Shown: in pieces, positions 30,469-41,444 of the stretch
Layout: every line of letters starts with the position of its first letter
How positions within the stretch are numbered: position 1 is the stretch's first letter
Source: an uncultured Bacteroidales bacterium
GTDB taxonomy: Bacteria; Bacteroidota; Bacteroidia; Bacteroidales; Bacteroidaceae
DNA: 64,000 bases
Direction of reading: 5' to 3'
Assembly: GCA_902787555.1 (NCBI GenBank)
Contig: CADAGO010000020.1
Location: 62,001 to 126,000 of the forward strand
Position numbers and translations under genes: made by a program
Notes under the pieces: model-generated
The model's database searches: none
What the model was told of the DNA's origin: nothing
The model's input: only the letters and a program-made list of their open reading frames with translations

Positions 30469-32586
30469 ATGGCTAAACGTGATTTGCATTTGACGCGCAA
30501 TATTGGTATCATGGCCCACATTGATGCGGGTAAGACAACTACTTCTGAGCGCATCCTTTTCTACACTGGATTGACTCATAAAATAGGTGAGGTTCATGAT
30601 GGTGCTGCAACAATGGACTGGATGGAGCAGGAGCAGGAGCGTGGTATCACTATTACATCAGCTGCTACAACAACATATTGGAACTGGAATAACGACAAGT
30701 ACAAGATTAACTTGATTGATACTCCAGGACACGTAGACTTCACTGCAGAGGTGGAGCGTTCGTTGCGTGTGCTCGATGGTGCTGTGGCTGCTTATTGTGC
30801 TGTAGGTGGAGTTGAACCGCAGTCGGAGACAGTGTGGCGTCAGGCAGATAAATATAATGTGCCACGTATGGGATATGTTAATAAGATGGACCGTTCAGGC
30901 GCTGATTTCTTTGAGGTGGTTCGCCAAATGAAAGAAGTGCTTGGCGCTAATCCGTGTCCAGTCGTTATCCCAATCGGTGCAGAAGAAAACTTCAAGGGTG
31001 TAGTTGACCTCATTAAGATGAAGGCGATTTACTGGCATGATGAGACAATGGGTGCAGACTACTCGGTCGAAGAAATTCCTGCAGCACTTCAGGCTGAAGC
31101 AGAGGAATGGAGAGATAAGTTGCTCGAGAAAGCCTCTGAAGCAGATGAAGCTCTCATGGAGAAATACTTCGATGATCCTTCAACGATTACTGAGGATGAA
31201 ATTATCGCAGCGATTCGCAAAGCTACAGTAAACATGGAACTTACTCCTATGCTGTGTGGCTCGTCATTCAAGAATAAGGGTGTTCAGACCCTGCTTGATT
31301 ATGTTTGTGCATTCTTGCCATCTCCTCTTGATACTCCAAACGTAGTGGGTACTAATCCTTCTACTAAGGAGGAAGAGGATCGTAGACCAGATGAGGATGA
31401 TAAGACAGCGGCGTTAGCATTCAAGATCGCTACAGACCCATACGTGGGTCGTCTTACCTTCATTCGTGTTTATTCAGGTAAGGTTGTAGCAGGTTCCTAC
31501 GTTTATAACAGTCGTTCGGGAAAGAAAGAGCGTGTATCACGTCTCTTCCAGATGCATTCTAATCATCAGAACCCTGTTGAAGAAATATGCGCAGGAGATA
31601 TTGGAGCTGTCGTAGGTTTGAAGGACATCCATACCGGTGATACACTATGTGATGAAAGCGCGCCAATCGTACTCGAGTCAATGGACTTCCCAGAGCCAGT
31701 AATCGGTATTGCCGTAGAACCAAAGACTCAGAAAGACCTTGATAAGCTTTCTGTAGGTTTGGCCAAATTGGCAGAAGAAGACCCAACGTTCACAGTACGT
31801 ACGGATGAGCAGAGTGGTCAGACTGTAATCTCAGGTATGGGTGAGTTGCACTTGGATATTATCATTGACCGTCTGAAACGTGAGTTCAAGGTTGAATGTA
31901 ACCAAGGTAAGCCACAAGTAAACTACAAGGAGGCTATAACCAAGGCGGTGAACCTCCGCGAGGTTTATAAAAAGCAGTCTGGTGGTCGTGGTAAGTTTGC
32001 AGACATCATTGTGGAAGTCGGTCCAGTGGACGATGATTACAAAGAAGGTGGTCTTCAGTTTGTTGACGAAGTGAAGGGTGGTAACATCCCTAAGGAGTTT
32101 ATTCCTGCGGTACAGAAAGGATTCACCAATGCTATGACGAATGGAGTCTTGGGAGGATTCCCAATGGATTCGATGAAAGTGAGACTGATTGACGGTTCAT
32201 TCCACCCAGTGGATTCAGACCAGTTGTCGTTCGAAATTTGTGCCCTTCAGGCATACAAGAACGCATGTACACAGGCTAAGCCTGTTCTGATGGAGCCAAT
32301 CATGAAACTAGAAGTCGTTACTCCAGAAGAAAACATGGGTGATGTAATCGGTGACTTGAACAAGCGCCGTGGACAGGTGGAAGGAATGGATACTAGCCGT
32401 TCAGGAGCAAGAATCGTTAAAGCAATGGTTCCGCTTTCTGAAATGTTCGGATATGTAACAGCCCTTCGTACCATCACCTCAGGTCGTGCAACATCAACTA
32501 TGACGTATGACCATCATGCTCCTGTTTCAAGTTCAGTTGCTAAGGCTGTATTGCAGGAGTGCGGTGGAAGAGCCGACCTAGTGTAA
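30469..32586 (+). CDS. fusA: Elongation factor G
   Basis: EF-G is the GTPase driving ribosomal translocation. Its 705 residues carry G1 [15 protein letters not shown], the switch [11 protein letters not shown]4 [10 protein letters not shown], and the later EF-G domains ([18 protein letters not shown] in domain III). No tuf gene follows; rpsJ comes directly after an 87-bp gap, as is usual in Bacteroidota. Confidence 0.98.
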   Translation: MAKRDLHLTRNIGIMAHIDAGKTTTSERILFYTGLTHKIGEVHDGAATMDWMEQEQERGITITSAATTTYWNWNNDKYKINLIDTPGHVDFTAEVERSLRVLDGAVAAYCAVGGVEPQSETVWRQADKYNVPRMGYVNKMDRSGADFFEVVRQMKEVLGANPCPVVIPIGAEENFKGVVDLIKMKAIYWHDETMGADYSVEEIPAALQAEAEEWRDKLLEKASEADEALMEKYFDDPSTITEDEIIAAIRKATVNMELTPMLCGSSFKNKGVQTLLDYVCAFLPSPLDTPNVVGTNPSTKEEEDRRPDEDDKTAALAFKIATDPYVGRLTFIRVYSGKVVAGSYVYNSRSGKKERVSRLFQMHSNHQNPVEEICAGDIGAVVGLKDIHTGDTLCDESAPIVLESMDFPEPVIGIAVEPKTQKDLDKLSVGLAKLAEEDPTFTVRTDEQSGQTVISGMGELHLDIIIDRLKREFKVECNQGKPQVNYKEAITKAVNLREVYKKQSGGRGKFADIIVEVGPVDDDYKEGGLQFVDEVKGGNIPKEFIPAVQKGFTNAMTNGVLGGFPMDSMKVRLIDGSFHPVDSDQLSFEICALQAYKNACTQAKPVLMEPIMKLEVVTPEENMGDVIGDLNKRRGQVEGMDTSRSGARIVKAMVPLSEMFGYVTALRTITSGRATSTMTYDHHAPVSSSVAKAVLQECGGRADLV

Positions 32587-32673
32587 AGAAAACATGGGCA
32601 AGGTGTAGGTTAGCAAACGACTCTTAATCTGCATACCCGCCTAATTCATTCATAATTAATAAAAAAACAAAAC

Positions 32674-32979
32674 ATGAGTCAGAAAATTAGAATCAAACTC
32701 AAATCTTACGATCACAACTTAGTGGACAAGTCTGCTGAGAAAATCGTGAAGACGGTGAAAGCAACGGATGCTACTGTAAGTGGTCCAATTCCATTGCCAA
32801 CGCACAAACGTATTTTTACAGTAAACAGAAGTACATTCGTAAACAAGAAGTCACGCGAGCAGTTCGAACTGAACACTTATAAGCGACTGATTGATATTTA
32901 CAATGCAACTCCAAAGACAGTGGATTCACTGATGAAGCTTGAATTGCCAAGCGGTGTAGAAGTAGAGATTAAAGTTTAG
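32674..32979 (+). CDS. rpsJ: 30S ribosomal protein S10
   Basis: S10 (101 residues) is part of the 30S head and of the NusB-containing antitermination complex. The conserved [20 protein letters not shown] start and [18 protein letters not shown] loop are clear. It begins the S10 gene set. Confidence 0.98.
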   Translation: MSQKIRIKLKSYDHNLVDKSAEKIVKTVKATDATVSGPIPLPTHKRIFTVNRSTFVNKKSREQFELNTYKRLIDIYNATPKTVDSLMKLELPSGVEVEIKV

Positions 32980-33008
32980 AATTCAGAGAACATTAAACAA
33001 ATTAAGAA

Positions 33009-33623
33009 ATGCCAGGATTATTAGGAAAGAAAATCGGAATGACATCCGTTTTCAGTGCCGAGGGAAAGAATCTTCCATGCACTGTTATCGAAGTAGGTCC
33101 TTGTGTTGTAACCCAGGTGAAGACCGTTGAGAAAGATGGCTACGCAGCTGTTCAAGTTGGTTTCGAAGAAGCCAAGGAGAAGAACACTACCAAGCCAATG
33201 ATGGGACACTTCAAGAAAGCAGGTACAACACCAAAGAGACACTTGGCCGAGTTCGCATTTGATGAGGAGCATAACCTTGGAGATGTTATTACAGTAGAAC
33301 TCTTCAACGATGCTGTTTATGTAGATGTTATCGGAACATCTAAAGGAAAAGGTTTCCAGGGCGTAGTTAAGCGTCATGGATTCGGTGGAGTTGGTCAGTC
33401 AACTCACGGTCAGGATGACCGTCTGCGTAAGCCAGGTTCAATCGGAGCTTGTGCCACTCCATCACGTGTATTCAAAAACCTCAAAATGGGTGGTCAGATG
33501 GGTAATGTGCAGGTAACTACACACAACCTTCAGGTAATTAAAGTGATTCCAGAGCATAACCTTCTTCTCTTGAAGGGTTCAGTGCCTGGATCAAAAGGTT
33601 CAATCGTAACAATCGTGAAGTAA
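33009..33623 (+). CDS. rplC: 50S ribosomal protein L3
   Basis: L3 (204 residues) starts 50S assembly near the peptidyl-transferase centre. It shows [15 protein letters not shown] and the central loop [20 protein letters not shown]. Its stop shares one base with the start codon of rplD. Confidence 0.98.
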   Translation: MPGLLGKKIGMTSVFSAEGKNLPCTVIEVGPCVVTQVKTVEKDGYAAVQVGFEEAKEKNTTKPMMGHFKKAGTTPKRHLAEFAFDEEHNLGDVITVELFNDAVYVDVIGTSKGKGFQGVVKRHGFGGVGQSTHGQDDRLRKPGSIGACATPSRVFKNLKMGGQMGNVQVTTHNLQVIKVIPEHNLLLLKGSVPGSKGSIVTIVK

Positions 33624-34252
33624 TGGAAGTATCAGTTTTAAACATTAAAGGTCAAGAGACTGGTAAGAAGGTTGAATTGAATGACGCTATCTTCGGAATT
33701 GAACCTAACGACCACGTAATTTATCTTGCAGTGAAGCAGTACTTGGCAGCACAGCGTCAGGGTACTCATAAGTCAAAAGAAAGAAGCGAAATCGCAGGTT
33801 CTACCCGCAAACTGATTCGTCAGAAAGGTGGTGGTGGTGCTCGTCGTGGTGATATTAAGTCACCAGTGTTAAGAGGTGGAGGCCGCGTATTCGGTCCGCG
33901 TCCACGTGACTACTGGTTCAAGCTTAACAAGAAAGTAAAGAGTCTGGCTCGTAAGAGCGCCTTGTCTTACAAGGCACAACAGAATGCAATCGTTGTAGTC
34001 GAGGATTTCAATCTCGATGCACCAAAGACAAAAGCATTTGTTGAGATTCAGAAGAACCTGAACATTGAAGGTAAGAAGTTACTTCTTGTTTTGCCAGGTA
34101 TTAATAATAACATATATTTGTCAGCTCGTAATATTCAGCGTGTTGAAGTGATAACAGCAAGCTCACTCAATACTTATAAAGTAATGAATGCAAATGTACT
34201 TGTTGTAACTGAAGACGCGCTCAAATTGGTTGATGAAACTTTTAATAAGTAA
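33623..34252 (+). CDS. rplD: 50S ribosomal protein L4
   Basis: L4 (209 residues) lines the exit tunnel; the extended loop is seen as [20 protein letters not shown] followed by [14 protein letters not shown]. In E. coli it represses its own operon. The start overlaps the rplC stop by one base, so translation is coupled. Confidence 0.98.
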   Translation: MEVSVLNIKGQETGKKVELNDAIFGIEPNDHVIYLAVKQYLAAQRQGTHKSKERSEIAGSTRKLIRQKGGGGARRGDIKSPVLRGGGRVFGPRPRDYWFKLNKKVKSLARKSALSYKAQQNAIVVVEDFNLDAPKTKAFVEIQKNLNIEGKKLLLVLPGINNNIYLSARNIQRVEVITASSLNTYKVMNANVLVVTEDALKLVDETFNK

Positions 34253-34263
34253 GGAGGTACAAT

Positions 34264-34557
34264 ATGGCATATATTATCAAACCATTGGTTACTGAAAAGA
34301 TGACAGCTATCTCAGACAAGCAGAACAATAAGTTCGGCTTCATTGTGCATCCTAAGGCCAATAAAATCGAGATTCAGAAAGAAGTTGAAGCAAAGTATAA
34401 TGTAAATGTAGTTTCAGTTAACACCATTAAGTACGCTGGTAAGCGTAAGAGCCGTTACACACGCTCTGGTGTTATCAAGGGTCAAACTAATGCTTTCAAG
34501 AAAGCAATCGTAACCCTGAAGGAAGGCGAAACTATAGATTTCTTTAGTAACATTTAA
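34264..34557 (+). CDS. rplW: 50S ribosomal protein L23
   Basis: L23 (97 residues) lies at the tunnel exit and docks trigger factor and SRP. KPLVTEKMTAIS and NTIKYAGKRKSRYTRSG are typical. It is preceded by a strong Shine-Dalgarno-like AAGGAGG (34251-34257), unusual in this phylum. Confidence 0.97.
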   Translation: MAYIIKPLVTEKMTAISDKQNNKFGFIVHPKANKIEIQKEVEAKYNVNVVSVNTIKYAGKRKSRYTRSGVIKGQTNAFKKAIVTLKEGETIDFFSNI

Positions 34558-34563
34558 TTAAAC

Positions 34564-35388
34564 ATGGGTATTCGTAAATTCAGACCAATTACACCAGGTC
34601 AAAGACACAAAGCTATTGGTACTTTCGATGATGTTACTACATCAGTACCAGAGAAGTCTCTTGTTTTCGGTAAGAAGAGCACAGGCGGTCGCAATAATTA
34701 TGGTAAGATGACCGTACGTTACAGAGGCGGTGGCCACAAGAAACTGATGCGTATCATCGATTTCAAGAGAGAGAAAGATGGAATCCCAGCTGTAGTGAAG
34801 ACAATCGAGTACGACCCAAATCGTTCAGCTCGTATCGCACTTCTATTCTATGCAGATGGTGAAAAACGTTACATCGTTGCTCCAAACGGATTGCAAGTAG
34901 GCTCAACCATTATGTCTGGTGAAAATGCAACACCAGACCTTGGTAACTCACTTCCACTCCAGAACATCCCAGTCGGTACTGTCATCCACAATATCGAACT
35001 GCGTCCTGGTCAGGGTGCCAAGATGGTAAGATCTGCCGGTAATTTTGCTCAGTTGACTTCACGTGAAGGACGCTATTGCGTAATTAAACTCCCTTCAGGT
35101 GAAATACGTAAAATCCTTTCAGTTTGTCGTGCTACAATTGGAAGCGTAAGTAATTCTGACCATGCACTTGAATCATCAGGTAAGGCTGGTCGTTCACGTT
35201 GGTTAGGACGTCGTCCTCACAACCGTGGTGTTGTAATGAACCCACACGATCACCCAATGGGTGGTGGTGAAGGCCGTCAATCAGGTGGACACCCACGCTC
35301 ACGCAATGGTTTGTACTCTAAGGGTCTTAAGACTCGTGCTCCTAAGAAGGCATCAAGCAAGTACATTATTGAAAGACGTAAAAAGTAA
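34564..35388 (+). CDS. rplB: 50S ribosomal protein L2
   Basis: L2 (274 residues) supports peptidyl transfer and subunit joining. The essential C-terminal loop with its conserved histidine is present ([20 protein letters not shown]). It begins 6 bp after rplW. Confidence 0.98.
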   Translation: MGIRKFRPITPGQRHKAIGTFDDVTTSVPEKSLVFGKKSTGGRNNYGKMTVRYRGGGHKKLMRIIDFKREKDGIPAVVKTIEYDPNRSARIALLFYADGEKRYIVAPNGLQVGSTIMSGENATPDLGNSLPLQNIPVGTVIHNIELRPGQGAKMVRSAGNFAQLTSREGRYCVIKLPSGEIRKILSVCRATIGSVSNSDHALESSGKAGRSRWLGRRPHNRGVVMNPHDHPMGGGEGRQSGGHPRSRNGLYSKGLKTRAPKKASSKYIIERRKK

Positions 35389-35407
35389 TTAGTTAACGAA
35401 GTAAATT

Positions 35408-35677
35408 ATGAGTCGATCACTTAAAAAAGGTCCATATATCAACGTAAAGCTCGAAAAGAAAGTCCTTGCTATGAACGAGAGCGGTAAGAAGAGCGTTATC
35501 AAATCATGGGCTAGAGCTTCAATGATCTCCCCAGACTTTGTGGGACATACAATTGCAGTTCATAACGGTAATAAATTCATCCCTGTTTACGTTACAGAGA
35601 ACATGGTTGGTCACAAGCTTGGTGAGTTTGCGCTCACACGTACTTTCCGTGGTCACGCAGGTAACAGAAAGAAGTAA
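35408..35677 (+). CDS. rpsS: 30S ribosomal protein S19
   Basis: S19 (89 residues) binds 16S rRNA in the head beside S13. [19 protein letters not shown] and [20 protein letters not shown] are diagnostic. Confidence 0.98.
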   Translation: MSRSLKKGPYINVKLEKKVLAMNESGKKSVIKSWARASMISPDFVGHTIAVHNGNKFIPVYVTENMVGHKLGEFALTRTFRGHAGNRKK

Positions 35678-35707
35678 ACAGATTCACGTAATTAAGCAAA
35701 TTAAATA

Positions 35708-36112
35708 ATGGGATCAAGAAAGAAAATAATGGCCGATAGAATTAAAGAGGCCAAAAAGACTACCTACTTTGCTAGTCTTCGCAATGTCCCATCATCTCCA
35801 CGCAAGATGCGCTACGTAGTTGATCTTGTAAGAGGTATGGAGGTAAGCAAGGCTTTGGCAACGCTTAAGTTCTGCTCAAAGGACGCTTCAAAAGATCTCG
35901 AGAAGGTAGTTCGCTCAGCGATTGCTAACTGGGAGCAGAAAAATGATAGAAAAGCTGAAAACGGTGAATTGTATATCTCTAAAATCTACGTTGACGAAGG
36001 TGCAACTCTCAAACGCATGAGACCAGCTCCACAGGGTAGAGGATATAGAATTCGTAAGCGTTCTAATCATGTAACAGTATTTGTGGACGCTTTAATTAAA
36101 GAGGAGAAATAA
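35708..36112 (+). CDS. rplV: 50S ribosomal protein L22
   Basis: L22 (134 residues) lines the exit tunnel. [18 protein letters not shown] and the tunnel hairpin around [19 protein letters not shown] are clear. The ATG at 35708 ([15 protein letters not shown]) is chosen because the family start in Bacteroidales has this basic lead; an internal ATG lies 30 bp later. Confidence 0.96.
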   Translation: MGSRKKIMADRIKEAKKTTYFASLRNVPSSPRKMRYVVDLVRGMEVSKALATLKFCSKDASKDLEKVVRSAIANWEQKNDRKAENGELYISKIYVDEGATLKRMRPAPQGRGYRIRKRSNHVTVFVDALIKEEK

Positions 36113-36114
36113 CT

Positions 36115-36837
36115 ATGGGACAGAAATGTAATCCAATAAGCAACCGTCTCGGTATCGTAAGAGGCTGGGATTCAAATTGGTTTGGTGGCAAAGATTTCGG
36201 TGATAACATCCTCGAAGATAGCAAAATCCGCAAATATTTGAACGCTCGTCTTTCAAAAGCTAGCGTTTCAAAAATTGTCATTGAACGTACACTCAAACTT
36301 GTCACTATCACTGTTTGTACTGCCCGTCCGGGTATCATCATCGGTAAGGGTGGTCAGGAAGTAGACAAACTGAAAGAAGAACTCAAGAAGTTGACGGACA
36401 AGGATGTTCAGATCAATATCTATGAGGTTAAACGTCCTGAATTAGATTCTGTGATTGTTGCCAATAACATTGCACGTCAGATTGAAGGTAAGATTGCTTA
36501 TCGCCGTGCAATTAAGACAGCTATCGCTAATACAATGCGTTCGGGTGCCGAAGGTATTAAAGTACAGATTTCTGGTCGTCTCAATGGAGCTGAAATGTCT
36601 CGTTCTGAGATGTATAAGGAAGGAAGAACTCCACTCCACACTTTGCGTGCGGACATAGACTATTGCCTTGCAGAAGCACTTACTAAGGTAGGCTTGCTTG
36701 GTATCAAGGTATGGATTTGTCGTGGTGAAGTGTTTGGAAAGAAGGATTTGGCTCCTAACTTCTCTCAGTCAAAAGAGACTGGTCGTGGTAATAACGGCGG
36801 CGGTAGAAGATTCAGAAACAGAAAGTCTAACCGTTAA
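36115..36837 (+). CDS. rpsC: 30S ribosomal protein S3
   Basis: S3 (240 residues) forms the mRNA entry channel. The KH domain has [18 protein letters not shown], and the C-terminal domain has [20 protein letters not shown]. It is preceded by GAGGAG (36101-36106), one of several Shine-Dalgarno-like sites in this operon. Confidence 0.98.
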   Translation: MGQKCNPISNRLGIVRGWDSNWFGGKDFGDNILEDSKIRKYLNARLSKASVSKIVIERTLKLVTITVCTARPGIIIGKGGQEVDKLKEELKKLTDKDVQINIYEVKRPELDSVIVANNIARQIEGKIAYRRAIKTAIANTMRSGAEGIKVQISGRLNGAEMSRSEMYKEGRTPLHTLRADIDYCLAEALTKVGLLGIKVWICRGEVFGKKDLAPNFSQSKETGRGNNGGGRRFRNRKSNR

Positions 36838-36848
36838 ATTCTAGGAAC

Positions 36849-37280
36849 ATGTTACAGCCTAAAAGACAAAAATACAGAAGACCGCAAAAAGGACGCGGTC
36901 GTTTGAAAGGTGTTTCTCACAGAGGAACAGAATTGGCATTTGGCAGCTTTGGTATCAAGGCATTGCAGACTCGTTGGATTTCTGCACAGCAGATTGAGGC
37001 TGCCCGTGTGGCCATCACACGTTATATGCAGCGTCAGGGTCAGGTATGGATTCGTATCTTCCCTGATAAGCCAATCACAAAGAAACCTGCCGATGTACGA
37101 ATGGGTAAAGGTAAGGGAGACCCATACAAGTATGTGTTCCCTGCAAAGCCAGGTCGTATCCTTTTCGAAATCGAAGGTGTTTCATATGAAATTGCCAAGG
37201 AAGCGCTCCGTCTTGGTGCACAAAAGCTTCCTACAACAACTAAGTTTATTGTAAGACGTGATTACGACAAAAACGCTTAA
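36849..37280 (+). CDS. rplP: 50S ribosomal protein L16
   Basis: L16 (143 residues) contacts A-site t[24 protein letters not shown] and [20 protein letters not shown] are conserved. The gene lies 11 bp after rpsC. Confidence 0.98.
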   Translation: MLQPKRQKYRRPQKGRGRLKGVSHRGTELAFGSFGIKALQTRWISAQQIEAARVAITRYMQRQGQVWIRIFPDKPITKKPADVRMGKGKGDPYKYVFPAKPGRILFEIEGVSYEIAKEALRLGAQKLPTTTKFIVRRDYDKNA

Positions 37281-37285
37281 GAGTC

Positions 37286-37480
37286 ATGAAAATTTCAGAA
37301 ATAAGAGAATTGACAACAGCTGAACTCACAGAACGTGTAGAGGCTGAGGTAGTGAACTATACAGACTTGAAGTTCAACCACCATATTTCTCCTGTAGAGA
37401 ATCATTCACAAATTAAGAAGCTTCGTCGTGATATCGCTCGCATGAAAGGCGAATTGCGTCAGAGAGAACTTAACAAATAA
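37286..37480 (+). CDS. rpmC: 50S ribosomal protein L29
   Basis: L29 (64 residues) is a two-helix protein at the tunnel exit. It shows KISEIRELTTAELTERVE and KKLRRDIARMKGELRQREL. It is 5 bp after rplP. Confidence 0.96.
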   Translation: MKISEIRELTTAELTERVEAEVVNYTDLKFNHHISPVENHSQIKKLRRDIARMKGELRQRELNK

Positions 37481-37492
37481 AATTGAGTCTAC

Positions 37493-37750
37493 ATGGAAGA
37501 TAGAAATTTAAGAAAGCAAAGACAGGGTGTTGTAGTAAGCAATAAAATGGACAAGACTATCGTTGTTCTTGCCAAGTTCAAAGAAAAGCACCCGATTTAT
37601 GGTAAGTTCGTCACTAAAACGAAGAAGTACCATGCTCATGACGAGAATAATGAATGCAATATCGGTGATACTGTATTGATTATGGAAACTCGTCCGTTGA
37701 GCAAAACAAAAAGATGGAGATTAGTTAACATCGTAGAAAGAGCTAAGTAA
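37493..37750 (+). CDS. rpsQ: 30S ribosomal protein S17
   Basis: S17 (85 residues) is an OB-fold protein binding early in 30S assembly. [19 protein letters not shown] and [20 protein letters not shown] identify it. Confidence 0.97.
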   Translation: MEDRNLRKQRQGVVVSNKMDKTIVVLAKFKEKHPIYGKFVTKTKKYHAHDENNECNIGDTVLIMETRPLSKTKRWRLVNIVERAK

Positions 37751-37752
37751 TT

Positions 37753-38118
37753 ATGATACAGGTAGAATCAAGATTGACAGTTGCAGATAATAGTGGTGCA
37801 CGTGAAGTACTCTGTATCCGTGTACTTGGCGGTACTCGCCGTCGCTATGCTACTGTAGGCGACGTGATTGTTGTCACGGTTAAAAACGTAATTCCTTCAA
37901 GCGAAATTAAGAAGGGCACAGTCTCTAAGGCGTTGATTGTTCGCACAAAGAAGGAAATTCGTCGTGCTGACGGATCTTATATCCGTTTTGATGATAATGC
38001 ATGCGTTCTTCTGAGCAATACAGGTGAAATGAGAGGTAGTCGTATTTTCGGCCCTGTGGCTCGCGAACTCCGTGCTGCTAATATGAAGGTAGTTTCTTTG
38101 GCTACTGAAGTTCTTTAA
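37753..38118 (+). CDS. rplN: 50S ribosomal protein L14
   Basis: L14 (121 residues) lies at the subunit interface. [20 protein letters not shown] and [14 protein letters not shown] are diagnostic. It starts 2 bp after the rpsQ stop. Confidence 0.98.
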   Translation: MIQVESRLTVADNSGAREVLCIRVLGGTRRRYATVGDVIVVTVKNVIPSSEIKKGTVSKALIVRTKKEIRRADGSYIRFDDNACVLLSNTGEMRGSRIFGPVARELRAANMKVVSLATEVL

Positions 38119-38136
38119 TTTTAGATTAATAAAGTA

Positions 38137-38454
38137 ATGAGCAAATTACATATTAAGAAAGGTGACACGGTTATCGTAAATGCTGGTAACTCAAAAGGTA
38201 AGACGGGTAAGGTCCTGTCGGTACTTGTTGATAAGCAGCGTGCCGTTGTCGAGGGTGTGAACATTGTTTCAAAGAGCACAAAGCCAACAGCACAGCACCC
38301 ACAAGGAGGTATTATTAAGCAAGAGGCTCCTATCCACATATCTAACCTCAATGTAGTTGATCCTAAGACAGGTAAAGCAACTCGAATTGGTAGAAGAGAA
38401 GGAGCTAACGGCAAATTAGTTCGTTATGCTAAAAAATCAGGGGAGGAGATTTAA
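38137..38454 (+). CDS. rplX: 50S ribosomal protein L24
   Basis: L24 (105 residues) starts 50S assembly. It has a KOW motif ([19 protein letters not shown]). Its stop codon overlaps the rplE start by one base. Confidence 0.97.
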   Translation: MSKLHIKKGDTVIVNAGNSKGKTGKVLSVLVDKQRAVVEGVNIVSKSTKPTAQHPQGGIIKQEAPIHISNLNVVDPKTGKATRIGRREGANGKLVRYAKKSGEEI

Positions 38455-39008
38455 TGAGTACTACTGCAAATCTTAAAAATGTATATGCAGAGCAGATTGC
38501 TCCTGCATTGATGAAACAGTTCAACTATTCTTCTCCTATGCAGATTCCTGTGTTGAAGAAGATAGTAGTCAACCAAGGTCTTGGTATGGCGACTGCCGAT
38601 AAGAAGGTAATTGAAGTTGCAATGACCGAAATCGCACAGATTACAGGTCAGAAGCCAGTTGCTACATTGTCAAAGAAAGACGTGTCAAACTTCCATCTTC
38701 GTAAGAAAATGCCTATCGGTGTTATGGTCACTCTACGTCGTCAGAGAATGTATGAGTTCCTTGAGAAGTTGATTCGTGTGTCATTACCACGTATCCGTGA
38801 CTTCAAGGGAATCGAAAGCAAATTCGATGGTCGTGGTAACTATACTCTTGGTATTCAAGAGCAGATTATCTTCCCAGAAATCAATATCGACCAAGTTGAT
38901 AAGATTATGGGTATGAATATAACATTTGTTACATCTGCACAGACAGATGAAGAAGGCTACGCACTTCTCAAGGCATTTGGATTACCATTTAAAGACGCTA
39001 ATAAATAA
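38454..39008 (+). CDS. rplE: 50S ribosomal protein L5
   Basis: L5 (184 residues) binds 5S rRNA and P-site t[17 protein letters not shown] and [20 protein letters not shown] are typical. A strong GGGAGGAG (38441-38448) precedes the start and coincides with the end of rplX. Confidence 0.98.
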   Translation: MSTTANLKNVYAEQIAPALMKQFNYSSPMQIPVLKKIVVNQGLGMATADKKVIEVAMTEIAQITGQKPVATLSKKDVSNFHLRKKMPIGVMVTLRRQRMYEFLEKLIRVSLPRIRDFKGIESKFDGRGNYTLGIQEQIIFPEINIDQVDKIMGMNITFVTSAQTDEEGYALLKAFGLPFKDANK

Positions 39009-39013
39009 TTGAT

Positions 39014-39313
39014 ATGGCAAAAGAGTCAATGAAAGCACGTGAAGTTAAACGTGCGAAGCTGGTAGCAAAATATGCTGCAAAGCGTGCAGCGTTGAAGAAG
39101 ATTGTTGCAACAGGTGATCCTATGGAAGCTTATGAGGCAGCTCGAAAGCTTCAGTCCATCCCTGCAAATGCAAATCCTATCCGTCTTCACAACCGTTGTA
39201 AGCTTACAGGTCGTCCAAGAGGTTATATCCGCCAGTTCGGTATCTCTCGTATTCAATTCCGTGAGATGGCTTCTGCAGGATTGATTCCTGGGGTAAAGAA
39301 GGCCAGCTGGTAA
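39014..39313 (+). CDS. rpsN: 30S ribosomal protein S14
   Basis: S14 (99 residues) is the longer form without the CxxC zinc motif. [19 protein letters not shown] is conserved. It lies 5 bp after rplE; a 58-bp gap with a small hairpin separates it from rpsH. Confidence 0.97.
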   Translation: MAKESMKAREVKRAKLVAKYAAKRAALKKIVATGDPMEAYEAARKLQSIPANANPIRLHNRCKLTGRPRGYIRQFGISRIQFREMASAGLIPGVKKASW

Positions 39314-39343
39314 AATAGAGTTATTTTTCATTGTTAAATATTG

Positions 39344-39357
39344 TCGGGGAGTCCCGA
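39344..39357 (+). promoter_or_regulatory. Small hairpin before rpsH
   Basis: TCGGG and CCCGA form a perfect 5-bp stem with the tetraloop GAGT, 15 bp before the rpsH start, in one of the few real gaps of the supercluster. It may be a translational control site; no known S8-binding motif is recognised. Confidence 0.35.
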
Positions 39358-39371
39358 TTAATTTAAGTAGT

Positions 39372-39767
39372 ATGACAGATCCAATAGCAGATTATCTGAC
39401 GAGACTTAGGAATGCTATCCAGGCTAAACACAAAGTCGTGGAAATTCCAGCCTCAAATTTGAAGAAAGAGATCACAAAGATCCTTTTCGACAAAGGCTAT
39501 GTACTGAATTACAAGTTCGTAGAAGACGGTCCTCAGGGAACCATCAAAATCGCACTTAAGTACGATGCCGCAACAAAGACAAGCGCTATTCAGTGCTTGA
39601 AGCGCGTGTCAAGACCAGGTCTTCGTAAGTACACTGGTTACAAGGACATGCCAAGTGTTATTAACGGATTAGGTATAGCAATTATATCTACATCTAAAGG
39701 TGTAATGACAGACAAGGAGGCTTCTGACCTTAAGATAGGTGGAGAAGTGCTTTGTTATGTATATTAA
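39372..39767 (+). CDS. rpsH: 30S ribosomal protein S8
   Basis: S8 (131 residues) binds the central domain of 16S rRNA and in E. coli represses the spc operon. TDPIADYLTRLRNAIQAKHK and the C-terminal ISTSKGVMTDKEAS are diagnostic. Confidence 0.98.
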   Translation: MTDPIADYLTRLRNAIQAKHKVVEIPASNLKKEITKILFDKGYVLNYKFVEDGPQGTIKIALKYDAATKTSAIQCLKRVSRPGLRKYTGYKDMPSVINGLGIAIISTSKGVMTDKEASDLKIGGEVLCYVY

Positions 39768-39781
39768 TAGGAGGATATATA

Positions 39782-40351
39782 ATGTCTAGAATTGGTAAGT
39801 TGCCTATTAGTATTCCTGCAGGAGTAACAATTACTCATAAGGATGACATTGTAACGGTAAAAGGTCCAAAAGGTGAACTTTCACAGTATGTAAACCCCGC
39901 AATCAAGGTTACGGTTGAAGAAGGTCAAATGACTTTGGAAGAGAACACTGAATTGATGACAGACAACACGAAGCAGCGCCATGCATTTCATGGTCTCTAT
40001 CGTGCGCTCTTGAACAACATGGTTGTTGGTGTTTCAGAAGGTTACAAGAAAACGCTTCAGTTGGTGGGTGTTGGATATCGTGTGTCAAATACTGGTAATG
40101 TACTTGAGTTTGCCATTGGTTATTCACACGCAATCCTGTTTGTCCTTCCTAAAGAAGTTAAGGTTGAGACAAAATCTGAACGTAACCAAGATCCTCTTAT
40201 TATGCTTGAGTCATGCGACAAACAGTTGTTGGGTCAAGTATGTGCTAAGATTCGTTCATTGCGCAAGCCTGAGCCATATAAAGGTAAGGGTATTCGCTTC
40301 CAGGGCGAAGTTGTTCGTAGAAAGTCTGGTAAGTCAGCTAGTGCTAAATAA
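39782..40351 (+). CDS. rplF: 50S ribosomal protein L6
   Basis: L6 (189 residues) lies near the factor-binding site. The ATG at 39782 (MSRIGKLPISIPAGV) follows AGGAGG (39769-39774) by 7 bp and is preferred to a start 30 bp upstream inside rpsH. EPYKGKGIRFQGEVVRRKSGKS closes the protein apart from a short tail. Confidence 0.97.
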   Translation: MSRIGKLPISIPAGVTITHKDDIVTVKGPKGELSQYVNPAIKVTVEEGQMTLEENTELMTDNTKQRHAFHGLYRALLNNMVVGVSEGYKKTLQLVGVGYRVSNTGNVLEFAIGYSHAILFVLPKEVKVETKSERNQDPLIMLESCDKQLLGQVCAKIRSLRKPEPYKGKGIRFQGEVVRRKSGKSASAK

Positions 40352-40369
40352 TTTTAAATTGTACGAATT

Positions 40370-40711
40370 ATGATAACTAAGATAGAAAGACGTATCAAAA
40401 TCAAATATAGAGTACGTAATAAAGTTTCCGGTACTGCTGCACGTCCACGTATGTCTGTATTCAGAAGTAATAAGCAGATTTACGTTCAAGTAATTAATGA
40501 TGACGAAGCTAAGACACTCGTTGCAGCATCTTCACTTGGATTAGAGAAATGTAATAAATGCGAACAAGCAGCAAAAGTAGGCGAACTTATTGCAAAGAAG
40601 GCTCTTGAGGCTGGTATTTCAACAGTAGTGTTCGACCGCAACGGCTACTTGTATCATGGTAGAGTTAAAGAGGTAGCAGAAGCTGCCCGTAAAGCAGGAC
40701 TTAAATTTTAA
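40370..40711 (+). CDS. rplR: 50S ribosomal protein L18
   Basis: L18 (113 residues) binds 5S rRNA with L5. [18 protein letters not shown] and [20 protein letters not shown] are typical. Confidence 0.97.
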   Translation: MITKIERRIKIKYRVRNKVSGTAARPRMSVFRSNKQIYVQVINDDEAKTLVAASSLGLEKCNKCEQAAKVGELIAKKALEAGISTVVFDRNGYLYHGRVKEVAEAARKAGLKF

Positions 40712-40719
40712 TTAGGATT

Positions 40720-41229
40720 ATGGTTAATAGAGTTAAAATAGGAAACGACGTCGAGCTTAAAGATCGATTGGTTGCTATTAATCGTGTTACCAAGGTGACA
40801 AAGGGTGGTAGAACATTTACGTTTGCTGCTATCGTTGTTGTTGGTAATGAAAACGGTGTAATTGGATGCGGTCTTGGTAAGGCAGGTGAAGTTACCGCTG
40901 CAATCGCTAAAGGTGTAGAGGCAGCAAAAAAGAACTTAGTAAAAGTTCCTGTCCTCAATGGTACATTACCTCATGAGACCTATGCAAAGTTTGGCGGTGC
41001 TCGTGTTTTGATTATGCCGGCTTCTGAAGGTACAGGAGTAGTAGCAGGCGGCGCTATGCGTGCCGTTCTTGAAAGCGTTGGTATTACTGACGTTCTTGCA
41101 AAGTCTAAGGGTTCTTCTAACCCACACAATCTTGTTAAGGCTACAATCGCTGCATTGACAAGTATTCGTGACCCAAAGACTGTTGCACAGAACCGTGGTG
41201 TAAGTTTAACAAAGGTGTTTAGAGGATAA
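40720..41229 (+). CDS. rpsE: 30S ribosomal protein S5
   Basis: S5 (169 residues) contributes to decoding fidelity and the mRNA helicase. [20 protein letters not shown] and the [17 protein letters not shown] segment are conserved. Confidence 0.98.
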   Translation: MVNRVKIGNDVELKDRLVAINRVTKVTKGGRTFTFAAIVVVGNENGVIGCGLGKAGEVTAAIAKGVEAAKKNLVKVPVLNGTLPHETYAKFGGARVLIMPASEGTGVVAGGAMRAVLESVGITDVLAKSKGSSNPHNLVKATIAALTSIRDPKTVAQNRGVSLTKVFRG

Positions 41230-41240
41230 GGAGGATTATC

Positions 41241-41417
41241 ATGGCTACAATTAAAATAAAGCAAGTTAAGAGTCGTGCAAATCGACCAATCGATCAAAAG
41301 CGTACTTTGAACTCTCTTGGTTTGACTAAGTTGAATCAAGTAGTTGAGCATGAAGACACTCCTTCAGTGAGAGGAATGATTAAAAAGGTGAATCACCTTG
41401 TTAAGGTTGTAGATTAA
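41241..41417 (+). CDS. rpmD: 50S ribosomal protein L30
   Basis: This short gene encodes 58 residues (MATIKIKQVKSRANRPIDQK, with LGLTKLNQVVEHEDTPSVRG following). This is the L30 pattern, in the expected place between rpsE and rplO. A strong AAGGAGG (41228-41234) lies 6 bp before the ATG. The stop TAA is at 41415-41417. Confidence 0.97.
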   Translation: MATIKIKQVKSRANRPIDQKRTLNSLGLTKLNQVVEHEDTPSVRGMIKKVNHLVKVVD

Positions 41418-41444
41418 AGTTATTTATTTCAAAAAATTGAAACA

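Noticed and set aside
32587..32673. tuf gene expected after fusA
   Set aside because: Only 87 bp separate fusA and rpsJ; tuf is not here, as is normal in this phylum.
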